Shown: positions 1 to 12,202 of the stretch, piece by piece
Position numbering within the stretch: position 1 is the first letter of the stretch
Layout of the letters: every line of letters begins with the position of its first letter
Assembly (NCBI GenBank): GCA_949318235.1
Contig: OX439133.1
Coordinates: forward strand, 4,653,990-4,717,989
Source of the DNA: Ecdyonurus torrentis
Taxonomy: Eukaryota > Arthropoda > Insecta > Ephemeroptera > Heptageniidae
Length of the DNA stretch: 64,000 bases
Direction of reading: 5' to 3'
Notes under the pieces: model-generated
The model's input: the letters and a program-made list of their open reading frames with translations, nothing else
Database searches by the model: none
What the model was told of the DNA's origin: nothing
Program-made: the position numbers and the translations under genes

Positions 1-84
1 ACATTTTACTGTCTTAAAACATTTAAAAGTGTGTCTAATATTAAAAATTTCAGACTTCAGTGTATTAGTTTTTTTTTTTAGGAG

Positions 85-638
85 AACTTTTTAGGTGATT
101 TGATTATGGTGAACCTCAGACCTAGAACGCCCCCCTTTTTTGAAAAATTGATCGTAAAATATTTTTAAAATTATTGTTGGATAGATCTCATCTTTACAAA
201 ATAGAAGTTCAAGCATAATTTCTTCATAATTGCCATACATTTCTCACAATTAATTTTTAACCATTTTTATTTTGCCGCGAAATTCAAAATCAATGTTATT
301 CAAATAGGCAAACTAACGTTTAATTTTCTCGAACCACAAATAAATTTAGAACATAAAACAAAAAATAATCGATAGAGCTTGCAAACATCTATAACGTCAG
401 AAAGTTTCAAAAAAACTTGTACAACCAAAATTTTGTAAACTCTAAAAAACAAAAACACTGCTAATCATATGCAAATTTGAATCCTAATTATCTCGAATCA
501 CAAATAAATTTTGAATATTCTGTTAACTGGAGCTCGTAGATCATAATATTTTTTAACCCCCCTAAAGTTTTTAAAAAAAGTTGTCAAACCAATTTTGAGA
601 TATTTGATTTTCTCTAGGTCTGAGGTTAATCCTTAAAA
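85..638. mobile_element. Putative palindromic element with CCTCAGACCTAGA ends
   Basis: GAACCTCAGACCTAGA near 112-127 is answered by the inverted TCTAGGTCTGAGGTTAATCC near 613-632. The middle is AT-rich and non-coding. Confidence 0.45.
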
Positions 639-984
639 GTTAAAAAACTTTTTTTTTTTTTTTTTTTCCTAATTTTATTTCTCTAAAAATAAGCCTCTAT
701 AAATTTCAACCTTTTTTCCTTATTTGATAATCACGGGTCCTAAAATTTTCACTGTACGTAGTTGTTACCTTTATCTTTTAAATGATATAAAAAAGAAGGG
801 GTTCAACTATTGATTTGTGAAAGATATGAACGTTGTAACTTGCAATATTTTGAACTTTGGTCGTCAAAGTAGTTAGTTTGACAGATATACTGTACCTACA
901 TATCATACACCATGCTACACATACGGGTAAATATTTTGTGCATCAAGAAAATATGTTTCTGGTTTAATTATTTTGGTTGGTATT

Positions 985-1490
985 ATAGCTTGGTGACCCA
1001 GTGCAATGTCATGTTCAAGGTCACTGTAAAGTCATGACCCAGCGCAATGTCATGTTCAAGGACCTCAAGGTCACTGTAAGGTCATAACTCATTGCAATGT
1101 CATGTTCAAGGTTACTAGGTGACCTCAAGGTCACTGTAAAAGGTCGTGACTCAGCAGAATGTCATGTACAAGGTCACTGTAAGGTCATGACCCAGCACAA
1201 TATCATGTTCAGGGTCACTGTAAGGTCATGACCCATTGCAATGTCATGTTCAAGGTCGCTAGGTGACCTCAAGGATAATGTAAGGTCATGACCCAGCGCA
1301 ATGTCATGTTCAAGGTCACAACAAGGTCATGACATGACCCAGCGCAATGTCATTTTCAAGGTCACTGTAAGGTCATGACCCAGCACAATGTCATGTTCAA
1401 GGGCACTAGGTGACCTCAAGGTCACTGTAAGGTCATGTGTGTCATGACCCAGCGCAATGTCATGTACAAGGTCACTTTAAGGTCTAGCAC
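985..1490. repeat. Minisatellite of about 41 bp rich in AGGTCA half-sites
   Basis: About a dozen degenerate units of AAGGTCATGACCCAGCGCAA then TGTCATGTTCAAGGTCACTGT. Some units carry an extra TAGGTGACCTCAAGGTCAC block. Shorter fragments of the same material lie at about 4525-4580, 5880-5960, 16895-16965 and 31955-32045. Confidence 0.9.
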
Positions 1491-2144
1491 TAGGTCACCA
1501 TTTAAAACAACAACCAATTTTGCACGCAGGTTTTTTAAATAAGTCAAATTTTTATAAAACTTTTTCACTATTGCTTCTAAAATAATGCATCCACTTTTTA
1601 AGTCTATATATTTTAAGATTTTAATATTTTGGCCACCATCTTGGTGGTATTAAATATATGGTTTAATATAAGAGAAGCAGTTAGGGTCATGTTGTACAGA
1701 TAAAATAAGATCTAGAAAGTGGATTGCAATTTTGTTGTAAATTAGAAAAAAAAAAATTGTGCTCTATGCATTTTATATATTTGAAACCATCAGAATGGCA
1801 TCTGTATAATGTGAGTTAATTAATACAATTTAAATGTGAAAATCTATGAAAATACTAAAATTAGTTAAAAGAAAGAAATATTTTTCTATGTATATAAGAA
1901 AACTTAAAAAAGAAATGAAGTTTGTTTCACAAAGTGGCCTTTAACTTTCTGAAATGCAATAATTTTTTAAGAAAAATCTTAAATAACCCGGAAAAAAACT
2001 CTAGAAAAAAATATACATTTATTTATTTACAATTTTACACTGAAAGAAAAACATGTGTAGTGATAATGCAATCATAACTAATAAATCAGTCACTTTGTTA
2101 TGCATTCAAGAAAATAAATCTGCAAAAAATAACAATAAAATGAT

Positions 2145-2614
2145 AATGAGGAATCAGGAAGGTAAATTTTTTTTAACCCCCACTTTTTATGACATTTTTG
2201 AAAAGAGCGTAAAAAAAATTTTCCAGTGCTTTTTTTTCTTAGAACAATTAGAGCATGGGAAGTATTTTTAATTAATTTTTGAAAATCGACCTAATAAGCC
2301 TGTGACGTCATCAATCGGGCATTTATTTCAATAAGTATTAACCGTAGAAGGTTCAGTAGCCAGTGTTTTGATATACTAAGGACGAGCTGATTTCATTAAA
2401 CTGGCTACTGAACCTCGAACGATTAGTATTTGCCGAGAAAAAAAAATAGACTGATGACGTCACAGGCTTTCTAGACCGATTTTCAAAAATTAATTAGAAA
2501 TACTTCGCATGCTCCAATCGTCCTAAGAAAAAAAAGCGGTTCAAAAAATTTTTAAGGTTCTTTCCAAAAATATCATAAACGCAACAAAAAAAATTTCAAT
2601 TCACCTTCCTCATT
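2145..2614. mobile_element. MITE-D copy 1, long palindrome
   Basis: The left arm (AAGGTAAATT, then AACCCCCAC) and right arm are inverted copies that meet around GGTTCAGTAGCCAG and CTGGCTACTGAACC. It carries two TGACGTCA-like motifs. A second copy is at 50940-51405. It may itself sit inside an element with ACACTGAAAG ends (about 2036 and 2692). Confidence 0.75.
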
Positions 2615-3569
2615 GCTGGTGTATTTGCTATCCAGATAATACACCAATGAAAGTGTTTATTAACACTGGTAACAAAATCATGTATTATCTTTCAGTGTAA
2701 AAAAAAGTAATAAAAAAACAATCAAATTTAGCCGATTTTAAATTATTAAATAAATTGGAATAAAGTTACGGATTTTTCTGAAACTTTCTAGAGTATGAAA
2801 CTGGGTATTTTTTTTCTTCTGCATGTACTGTACACAGGTCCTAAAAATGGACTCAATTGTCTAATGTGTTTAAATGGGTCCTAATTGTAAATTTAAAAAA
2901 ATATGTATATTTTGGGTAAATGTAATTTTTAATTTTTTTTTTTTTTTTTTTATAAAAATATTAAAATAAGCTTGCATTTTAAAAAATTGATTTCACAAAA
3001 CATTTGTAATTATTACAAATTAATATTTTTTTTAAGGTCGATTTTAAAGTATTTTTAACATTTTTATTTTTTGTATTTGTTATTGATTTTAATATTTTAA
3101 AAATCACATCATAAGCTGTAAAATTGAAAGTTTTAAATAATTTCCAAAAAAAAATAATAATAATAATTATATTCAATTTATTAAATTATTAATTAGGAAA
3201 TGTATGCGTCATTGATTAAAACACAGTTAGTAGAGTTAGAGAACTTAAATAGAGAAATTACATCCCAATGTTTTAGGCAGAAGGCAGACCCTCATACTGC
3301 ATACGCAAAACAGTAATCATACATCACTTTATTTTAAAAGGCACCAATAGCAGCCCAGAACAAGCCATCTGAGGCACCAATCAGAGTGCGTGACAGAAAC
3401 GAAGACGACAAAAGTGTGCTTATGCTCTCTGTGATTGGTGGCTCAGAATAGCCTGTTCAGTGCCTCATAATTAAGTCATGTAGGCTTACTAATACGCGTA
3501 TGCGGGTTTGCCTAAAACATGCGGATGGCACTTCTCTTTTAAAGTTCTCTAGTACAGTAACATAATGCA

Positions 3570-3613
<44 letters not shown>

Positions 3614-5082
3614 TTAAAATAAAATTTAAGTACGGCTATGAATAATAAACGTCTATCATCCTCAACGTAAGACCACATATCAACTATTTTGTAAATATTT
3701 ATAATAAAATATTTATTATTAATCCTCTTGTTTTTAGAGTAAGTTATTAATTGAAGGAAATGGCAAGAAATTGCGTTGCATTTTGTGTAAATATATTTTG
3801 TGTTGTAATTTTTATTTTCGTAAGAGTTTGATTAAAAAAGAGCAGTCAGTGAAATTTTAAACTGAAGTGGACCGCTAATAAAACTTGCACATATATTTTG
3901 CCCTCCGATTATTATTAATTTTTTTTTCTTTTTTTTTTTTTAAGAAAATTTTTGAATTTCTTCGTTTAGAACCTTAAAATCACGTTAAATTGTAAATCAT
4001 AATAAAATAAAAAGACTTAATAATAATAAAAAAAAAAAAAAAAAAAACTTGAACGAGCATATATGCTGGAAATATGGTGAAAATCTTAAAAATCTTACTC
4101 AAATACGGGTTTGAGGGTTGGCAAAAGTTTTGCGCGATTACTAAAACTTTAAAGGTGAATCAACATATTATTAAAAATTAATTTAAAGATTTAAAAAAAA
4201 AGGGGGGCTATAAAAAATATAAATAGTTAGCCTTTTTTATTTTGCCATTAGAAAGCACGTAAATTGAAGGGAAAAAAATGTGTGCCAGCTTTGTGAGAGG
4301 TTCATTTAAATAAAATTTTTGCTGAACTTATATTTTATAAAAAATATTTTAATATTTGGGAAAATGTTTTTATGCCAGTATATTTTATTTCATGTGTTTG
4401 TTTAAAAATTAGCGATTTTAGTATTTAAAAAAAGTTGGGGTATATAAATAAAAAAAAACTTTTTTTTTTTTTCAATTATTTTTCTGTCTGTGAAATTTTT
4501 AATATATTAGTCGTAATTTTATCTAGTGATCCAGGGCATATAAGGTCATATTGCGACCTGACCTAAATTTTTGGTCACCGGGTAAAATATGGCTAATTAT
4601 ATTTTAATGTATCGGTGATTAGATATGTGCTGTATTGGATTAGATTGGAATTTCTAAAAATGGTTTTTATAGCAGAAAAAAAAAGTGCCGTTAGAAATAT
4701 TTTATATAAAAGTTGGCTTCCTTGTTAGTTATTATTGCACCAATATGGAGGACCAATGACGTTTTTTAAATAATAAAAGTCAAAATGCAGGATATTTTGT
4801 ATAAAAATTAACTGTATCGCGGGTTGTATGTAACTTTTGTACGACTAAAATATTATATATTTAAAAAATATAAAAAAACAGTATTTTGTATTGTCTAAGA
4901 AAAATAAAACCAAATTTTTTTCATCTTATTTCATAATGATTTTATTTTTTATTTTAATTGATAAATATAATAGGCATATGGTATACTTTGTATTATAGTA
5001 TGTATAAGAGAAAGAGAGAAAGATAACTCAGTTCTTTTCGTCTCTAACTGCATGCTTTATCGGAACAAAAAATTACTTTTAT

Positions 5083-5380
5083 TAGGTGTGTACGCATGAC
5101 GTCATTCTGAGTGCTTTTCGATGCTCTTCTTGAGCAATGAATAACATTGCTCAGCATAGGACAAACGTAGTTTTTGACTATTTTCTTTAAAAAAAATTAG
5201 CTATTTTTTGGTCATTATTATTTTTCTTCTATACTTGCGTTACTAACTCAACCTGTTAACAACATCAATGCTCTCAAAAATATTGTAAAGTATTTTTAAA
5301 CTGGCAAAATGAGTCATTTTCCTATACTGGCCTACGTTAGCGCTCATGGCGTTGACTTTAACATGAATGAAACCACCTTA
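5083..5380 (+). mobile_element. MITE-A copy
   Basis: Family hallmarks in order: GGTGTGTACGCATGACGTCA, GAGCAATGAATAACATTGCT, CAGCATAGGACAAACGT, TAACATCAATGCTCTCAAAA, CTGGCAAAATGAGTCATTTTCC and TTAACATGAATGAAACCACC. A second partial copy follows directly. Confidence 0.8.
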
Positions 5381-5586
5381 TAGGGTGTATGGGCATGACG
5401 TCATATTTCATGCGCTTGGACGCCATACTGGAGCAATAAATAACATTGTTCAGAAAAGGACAAACATGGTTTTCAGCTTCTCTCTCTCTCTCTCACTTGA
5501 AAACGTAATTCAACCTGTTAACAGCATCATCAATGCTCACAAAAATATTGCTAAGTATTTTTACTCTTTGCAAAATGAGTTATTTC
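5379..5586 (+). mobile_element. MITE-A copy, right end missing
   Basis: It starts TATAGGGTGTATGGGCATGA directly at the end of the preceding copy and loses similarity after GCAAAATGAGTTATTT. It carries a short CT run at 5480. Confidence 0.7.
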
Positions 5587-5864
5587 TTAAAGTTACGATT
5601 GATAGTTTTATTTCCATGAATGTGGTCTTGAAAAAATAAAGTGTAAAATCACAGAATATATATGAGAAAAAAGTAAACTCCAAGTTTTCAGTATTTTAAT
5701 TTTTTATTTATTTATTTCACATTTATTCAATTATGTTCATACACGCCAAAAAAAAAAAAAAAAAATCAATTATTAATATTGAAAAAAATCACAAGACTTT
5801 AAGTTGTTAATAACGTTACATTTTGGACCTGAAATTGAAAAAATATATATAAGAAATTAAGAAT

Positions 5865-5870
5865 TTTATT
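5865..5870 (-). terminator. Polyadenylation signal of the OBP gene
   Basis: AATAAA on the minus strand, 85 nt after the stop at 5955. It overlaps the alternative stop at 5868-5866. Confidence 0.4.
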
Positions 5871-5954
5871 TTTGTTGGTTTGTGACCCAAAGTACTGAGG
5901 TCAGAAGTCACCAATACTGGACTTGAGGTCATGACAATGAGCGTGACCTCAAGG

Positions 5955-7885
5955 TCAATACGTATAGTTAAAATAACTGTTCTTACCTGCATTAGCCAGT
6001 TTAGTACATTCCTGGGATCAGCAAAAAAATACAAAGCATCAGAAAAAATTAAATGAATCTATTTTTTAATTTTTTTTTTTTTCTTTTTTAAATTTTTTTT
6101 TTAAATAAGTAATTATTATATGGGCTGTTCACAATGACGCGTTAAATTCACATAACTTTTACGTAAGAATCCAAATAACATTGAATTGTAAAATTTTCAC
6201 GTAAGAATTATATGAATTTATGCATCATTGTGAACAAGTCTTTAACTTATACTGACCAAATTTAAAGTTCTGCGCACACACTGCAAGAATAGCAAAGGTG
6301 CCGTGTAGCACGGCTTGTTGTTGACAGTCACCTGAGTCACTAACAACATCGCTGTGAACAATACAACACTTTCATAACTAATAACTTATATAATTGTCTT
6401 TGTTGAAGAAAAGATCAACTGCTTATCACTATAGGGTGGTTTCATTCATGTTAAAGTCGACGTCATAAGTGAGTACTAAATAACATTGGCCGGTATAGGA
6501 AAATGACACATTTTGCCAGTTGAAAAATACTTCGCATTTTTTTTTTTTTTTTTTTTGGAGAGCATTGATGCTGTTAACAGGTTGAATTAGTACCTCAAGT
6601 ATTCAAGAAAAATAATAATGACCAAAAAATATCTAATTTTCCAAAGAAAATAGGCAAAAACTTTACGTTTGTCCTATGCTGAGCAATGTTATTCATTGCT
6701 CAAGAAGAGCATCGAAAAGCACTCAGAATGACGTCATGCGCACACACCCTATAGAACGAACTATATAAATATATCTCCTGTGTACTTACTCTCAACTACA
6801 TTAGTGCAATAATCGATTCCCTTGCTAATGACGTCACCGTATTTAGGGTTGTAGGATTTCCACGCCGCACGCAGGTTGTTTACCATCAACTTTAAGTCTA
6901 TCCACTGCAACAAAACCCAAGCAAAGTCGTATTAAAGGCGTAGAACACCGTAATATCCTAACAAACCTGAAAATCAACGTTGATTTGGCCGGAGTCATTG
7001 ATTTCTAATTTATTTTACATTCACAAAATGCCTCTGGTGGTCACTGACGTCACAGCTCGCCTGGTCCACGCGCGCGTAAAACAAACGAGCTGTGACGTCA
7101 GTGACCGCCAGCGGCATTTTGTGCATGGAAAATAAATTAGAAATCAATGACTCTGGCCAAACCAACGTTGATTTTCAGATTTGTTAGGATATTACACAAC
7201 TTTTTTTTTCAAGGTGTTCTACGCCTTTAAAGGAACCGTACAGACCATACAACATGCCTTTTTTAATTTATTAAACTTCAAAAAAGAATTTTCAAAAATA
7301 CATTTAGTTTGTACAAGAACCTAGTTTTGATTCCCTATAAATGTATAATCAAAATTTCAGCTTATGCAACCCGCACAACTTTTCCTATTGAATGTGAACA
7401 ATCCTCTGACGTCAGAAATGTTCAAAATTTGTGCATTTTGCCTACTTCACAGCTTTTTTGCGCTCTCTTGCGGGGTTACATTTCAGTATTAGTAAAAATT
7501 GAAAATGCTTTTGGATGTCCCTTTTTGTAATTATATTGAATTTAAAGGGGACATGTTGTTAGGTCTGGACTGGACGGTCACTTTAAAGCCGTGATCAAGT
7601 GGAGCAATAATATACAAGTAATTTGGAAACGTTCTTTTCTTTTTTTCTTTTCTTTTTCTTTTTTCTTTTTTTTTTTTTTTTTTTTTTTTTCTTTTTTTTT
7701 TTTTTCATTATGTCGTTGAATACAGTAAAAATTATTCTTTATTTTGTTAAAAAAACATAACATCATATTTTTGTTATAAGATTTGTAAAAACGTAATTGT
7801 TTACCCATTTTCCTCCTTGTTTTGAAAAAATACATTCCACGTAGCACTGCAAAATCAAAATTATCAATCTTTTATTAATTCGTTC

Positions 7886-7926
<41 letters not shown>

Positions 7927-8972
7927 CTTGTGTAAATTTTACTTACAAAAATTTTATGATGTGGCACTGCAAAGGTTCAAAAACAAAAAATAAATGCTTT
8001 TATTTAAAATAGGAGCATTATGTGTAAAATGGCAATAATAATAAAAAAAAAAAACTCATCAATATTAAAGAATAAAAATAAAGTACACAATTTGTATATA
8101 ATATATATTTTTTAAGGGAGTAGGGTACCGACCTTATATCTCAAAAACTAGACGTGTTTTGGGTCTAAATTTGGTGTCATTGTGTAGCTAAGGGTCACAC
8201 CTAGCCGTGATAAAAAAATTTCATGATGTTTAACCGTCCCGAAAAAAAGAAGAAAATTATTGAAATTATGGGCTGAAAATTTCAACATTTCATATAAAAT
8301 AAATTTGCACGGTGACCCCCCAAAATTGTTATATATTTGAAATTATCTCAAGCTGAAGTATCATTGTGCAAAATTTCAGATTTTTTTGATGATAAAAGTT
8401 TGAGTGTAATGGCCGACGTCAGTCCCCTACCCCCTTAAACAATTTACCATTCATTGGTGAGTGAATATCAAACACGTTGTCTCCATCTTGCCACCTAAGT
8501 TAAATAAAAAAAATCTTATTTTTTATATAATATATATAATTGAATATCTAACCAAAAGGTATGGACAAAATTATAATTAACTTAAATGGGTAATTTTAGT
8601 GATGAAAAAAATTCTTAATTTCCTAGATATAGACCCCTTTCACATCCTTGCGCTTTGTCGCCATGTTTGTGGTGCCTAATGTATTGTCCAGCATAGGTGA
8701 AACATCATTTCTTCTAATTTTTCACTTAAGAAGAGTTTATTTCAACTGTACTAATTTTTCTCATATTTTTCATCTAGCTTATTAGAAGCTAGAAATAAGG
8801 CTTATTTGATTGAGGTTTGAACCTTTTTTTGCTATTAAAAAAATAAACATGATGTTTTGCATGCTGGCCTAAGTATTCATAACCAGCTAAATGGCGGCTC
8901 TTAAATATGAGTGCAACCGGTCTATAGTATTATTAAAATGTTTTTAGCCTCGTTGCAGTATTTAGTTTTTTA

Positions 8973-9015
<43 letters not shown>

Positions 9016-9537
9016 CACGGATACATAAAATTTCAGTAACAATTTTATATATTGAATATTGTCTATTTTTTTTTTTATATTTTAACAAAGGACAATTATT
9101 TTCATGACATAGTAAATACGCCTTACTTGTGCAACATATATTCACTGAGATATTGGTACGCCCATTTCTCGTCAACCCCTGTTGTCTTAGCACATTCTTT
9201 TTGAGCTACTGCATTTTTATCGTCGAATAATAAATCAGGGATCGGACCCTGACAACATTCTTTCACACTTTTACCCTGGAACACATGGAATATATTATGC
9301 AGGTTGTATTGATTTATTGATAAAGTTATTTTATGTCGATCATATAATATTATTTATTATGAATTTCTTATCTTAGTTTCAATTACGTTATATATATTTA
9401 TTTAGTTAGTTATTTTATTTATTTATTTGGTCTTTATTTATGCGTATATATTATTATGGAAAGTGAAAGACGCATATTTTATCAAAAAGTCAAGATTTGT
9501 CTTAAACATTTAAATTTTACACCATGCAGATTCCATT

Positions 9538-9579
<42 letters not shown>

Positions 9580-9711
9580 CTATGGATAGAAAATATCCGT
9601 ATTCAAGTTTGTATAATGGATTTTTTTAAACCTTTAATTTAACTTTATTATTTTTAGTTAATTACGTTAATTTATAAATTTAACTAATTTTTTTAACCAA
9701 ATTTCAAAATC

Positions 9712-9743
<32 letters not shown>

Positions 9744-11189
9744 CCTCCTTCCAAGCACTTATACGACGATTATCTATATATATATCGATCTTGTTGCGAA
9801 AAAAAAGGCCTGTCTCGTATTGTGTAAGTGGAAGCAAAAGGCCTATCTCGTTTTTTGTCAGTGGAAGAAAAAGGTCTATCTCGTTCCCGATAACGTTATG
9901 GAGATGGCGCTCGAGATAGACCTTTTGCTTCCACTGACAAAAAAACGAGATAGGCCTTTTGCTTCCACTGACAAAATACGAGAAAGACCTTTTTTTCGCA
10001 ACAAGATCGATATCTACTCTATATAACTTCTCACCGAGATATCCAGCGCTGAACAACGCAATGTAGGACTCATGGGAAAGGTACGGATTGCCTTGGTCAA
10101 CTTGCCGGACTGTAACTGCATATCGACCAACTCCGATACTCCAATACATTGCGACACGCAGTAGAATTCCTTCAGCTTCTCCATACGTTCTCCACACACT
10201 ATACAATAGTAAGTATAAGTATATAGGGCTTATGCATTCATGTTAAAGTCAACGCCATTTTGGATCACTCAATAACATAGGCTCTGCATAGGAAAATGAC
10301 TGATTTTGTCAGTTTGATAATACTAAGCTGCGAGCGTTGATCGCTTTTAATTTTAATACGTTTTTGTGTTTATATTGTAACTCAACTATATGTGAGAAAA
10401 ATAATAATAACAAAAACGTAACCGATGAAGAAAAAAAAAAACGGAAGAAAACGAGGTTTGCCCTATGCTGAGTAATGTTGAATATTTATCCAGTATGGCG
10501 TCGAAGCGCATTCATTATGACGTCATGCGCACACCTATAAGACAGTAGCATAGAGATCGAGAATGTTTTGAATGCCCATGGATACATTTGTTTATAAATT
10601 TAAAAATAAACAAAAATCATTGTATAGGTAATTTTGTTTAAAATTAGAAAATTTGTGTTTTTCCTCTAAATATTATTAAATTTTTACCTCATAAGCAAAT
10701 TTAATATAAAAATTAAAAAAAAAATCAATATTTTACTTTTGTCATAGTATATAACCCACATTTCATAAATTTAAAAGCGACAAGAATATCATGATTAAGA
10801 ATTTAAATAATAAAGTATCACTTAATTCTTACTGCCCGCAGCATCATCTTCTTGTGCTGCTATCAACTGAAAGTAGGAGAAAACAAATCTTTAAAATATA
10901 TATATGTTCATATGTCATATTATGGATTCTTTATAAAAGTGAAAGAAATAATTCATAACAATCATAATTCATAACCAATAGAAATAGCAATGACATATTA
11001 AAAGTATATTATATATATGAAAGAATAACATGAAATGTATAATAAAGGTCCTTCTAAATATTTACAATAATTTGCCTTTCAAATGCAGGCCTAAATGAAA
11101 AAAATAATAATGCATGAAAAATGAATTTTACTTACTGTAGAAAATAAACCTAAATAAATTTGTATAAAAATTATTATAAAATTCTCCAT
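5955..11189 (-). CDS. Plus-C-like odorant-binding protein, 10 (or 11) exons
   Basis: Exons on the minus strand: 11189-11136, 10866-10833, 10198-10035, 9275-9127, 8494-8448, 7966-7947, 7846-7805, 6904-6790, 6351-6257, 6011-5955. All introns are GT-AG and the exons join in one frame to about 258 residues. The protein starts with a signal peptide (MENFIIIFIQIYLGLFSTL). Exon 4 carries KECCQGPIPDLL and a further Cys. Exon 7 carries CYVEC. From there the spacing is C-x3-C-x41-C-x19-C-x9-C-x8-C, which fits the Plus-C OBP signature as I remember it; the Pro usually following the last of these is Thr. Plus-C OBPs are secreted carriers of small hydrophobic ligands, so that role is inferred. Exon 3 adds four Cys (CGERMEKLKEFYCVSQC, then LRC) N-terminal to the Plus-C core, which is unusual. 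The 3' end is uncertain: a good donor at 5986 could instead join exon 10 to 5894-5866, giving 257 residues. An AATAAA at 5870-5865 suits either model. Confidence 0.8.
6430..6754 (-). mobile_element. MITE-A copy in OBP intron 8
   Basis: Full-length, TATAGGGTGG to CACCCTATA, with a T-tract insertion at 6538-6556. It fills most of the 438-bp intron. Confidence 0.85.
6933..7230. mobile_element. MITE-B copy 1 (palindrome) in OBP intron 7
   Basis: TAAAGGCGTAGAACACC is mirrored by GGTGTTCTACGCCTTTA. The inner arms TTGATTTGGCC and TGACGTCACAGCTCGC meet near a GC-rich centre. Related copies are at 23813 and 48685. Confidence 0.85.
7231..7590. mobile_element. Diverged MITE-E copy abutting MITE-B in OBP intron 7
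   Basis: It shares TTATGCAACCCGCACAAC, TCTGACGTCA, GCGCTCTCTTGCGGGG and the spacing of the copies at 33211 and 50520, but is clearly older. Confidence 0.5.
8112..8438. mobile_element. MITE-K copy 1 in OBP intron 5
   Basis: Ends are TTAAGGGAGTAGGGTACCGA and TCAGTCCCCTACCCCCTTAA. The right end lies about 4 bp from the splice donor of exon 5. Confidence 0.65.
8628..8927 (+). mobile_element. MITE-C copy 1 in OBP intron 4
   Basis: TATAGACCCCTTTCACATCC to GCAACCGGTCTATA, flanked by TA. The internal landmark CTTGCGCTTTGTCGCCATGT is shared with copies at 36614 and 60522. Confidence 0.85.
9777..10018. mobile_element. Palindromic element in OBP intron 3
   Basis: Arms ATCGATCTTGTTGCG and CGCAACAAGATCGAT enclose repeated AAAAGGCCTATCTCGT modules in opposite orientation around CGATAACGTTATGG. 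It ends about 16 bp from the splice donor of exon 3. Confidence 0.8.
10222..10540 (-). mobile_element. MITE-A copy in OBP intron 2
   Basis: ATAGGGCTTATGCATTCATG to CATGCGCACACCTATA, with family order intact but diverged. It is about 24 bp from exon 3. Confidence 0.8.
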
Positions 11190-12202
11190 TTTTAACTGAA
11201 TGTTAGGATGTTATAATGATGGACTACAATTATCAAATGCATATAAATATAGGATATTGTAAAAAAAAATATGTATCCGCTTTATCGCGAGCATTGAAGC
11301 ACGTAATTTTTATAACACAAGAAAAAATCGAAACAGGAAATATGAAACAATGAATTAAAAATAAAATATTTGAAACAAATGGTATGTTTAGCAAAATAAG
11401 GAAATATTTCGTTTTTTTAGGCGGTTGATGTATTAAATATATTGATTTGTTATTTTAATCAAATGTAAAAATTAAGCACAAGTGAACCGTTCTGGTGACA
11501 GTTTGAAAATTTTATTATAATTCGTGCAAAAAAAGTTTTTTCTTGTATTTTAGCGACACGAGTGGTAAAAATTAGAACTAATAATTGAAACATTAGCCAA
11601 CTTTTACAAAAATATACTAGAATTTTATTGTTTACTTTATGGGCTGTTAAAAGGTTTTATCAATTAATATTACACTTTTATCAATAATTTCATACATTAT
11701 TTTTTAACTTTAATTGATAATTGAAAGCAATTTAAAAATATTAAGATAAATAACAAAAATTAATTTAGTAAAATTATTTCTATCAAGTTGGTGCTACTGT
11801 TTGTTTTGTAAACATTGGTAACGAGATTTTTGTTTTCTTCATCAGTTTCTTAAATTTCTGCTTTCTTTACGAGCTAATTAACATATTTATTAGTATTTAG
11901 TAAATCTAAATGTACGCTTAACAATTTTTTTATAAAATTTTGAAAATTCAGTGAGATATAACAGTAAATTTTTAATATGAAAAGTTGGCATGAATTCTCT
12001 GCGTTTCGATGTCGAAACTTTAAAAGTTAATTTAAAACGTAGTTTTCAATATTTTAGGACCGTTAATATAGTTAATTAATTAAATATTAACTTAAAAAGC
12101 CATATTTGCTATAGAAATTTAAACATAGAGAGATTTTTAGCACTAAATAGTGCAGTGAATTTACTGTTTATAATTTTGTGTTAAAAAAAACTTCAGGACA
12201 AA

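Noticed and set aside
9667..10206. 179-codon minus-strand open frame as a gene
   Set aside because: It reads through a palindromic element and poly-T. The true OBP exon 3 lies in another frame (10198-10035) that fits neighbouring phases.
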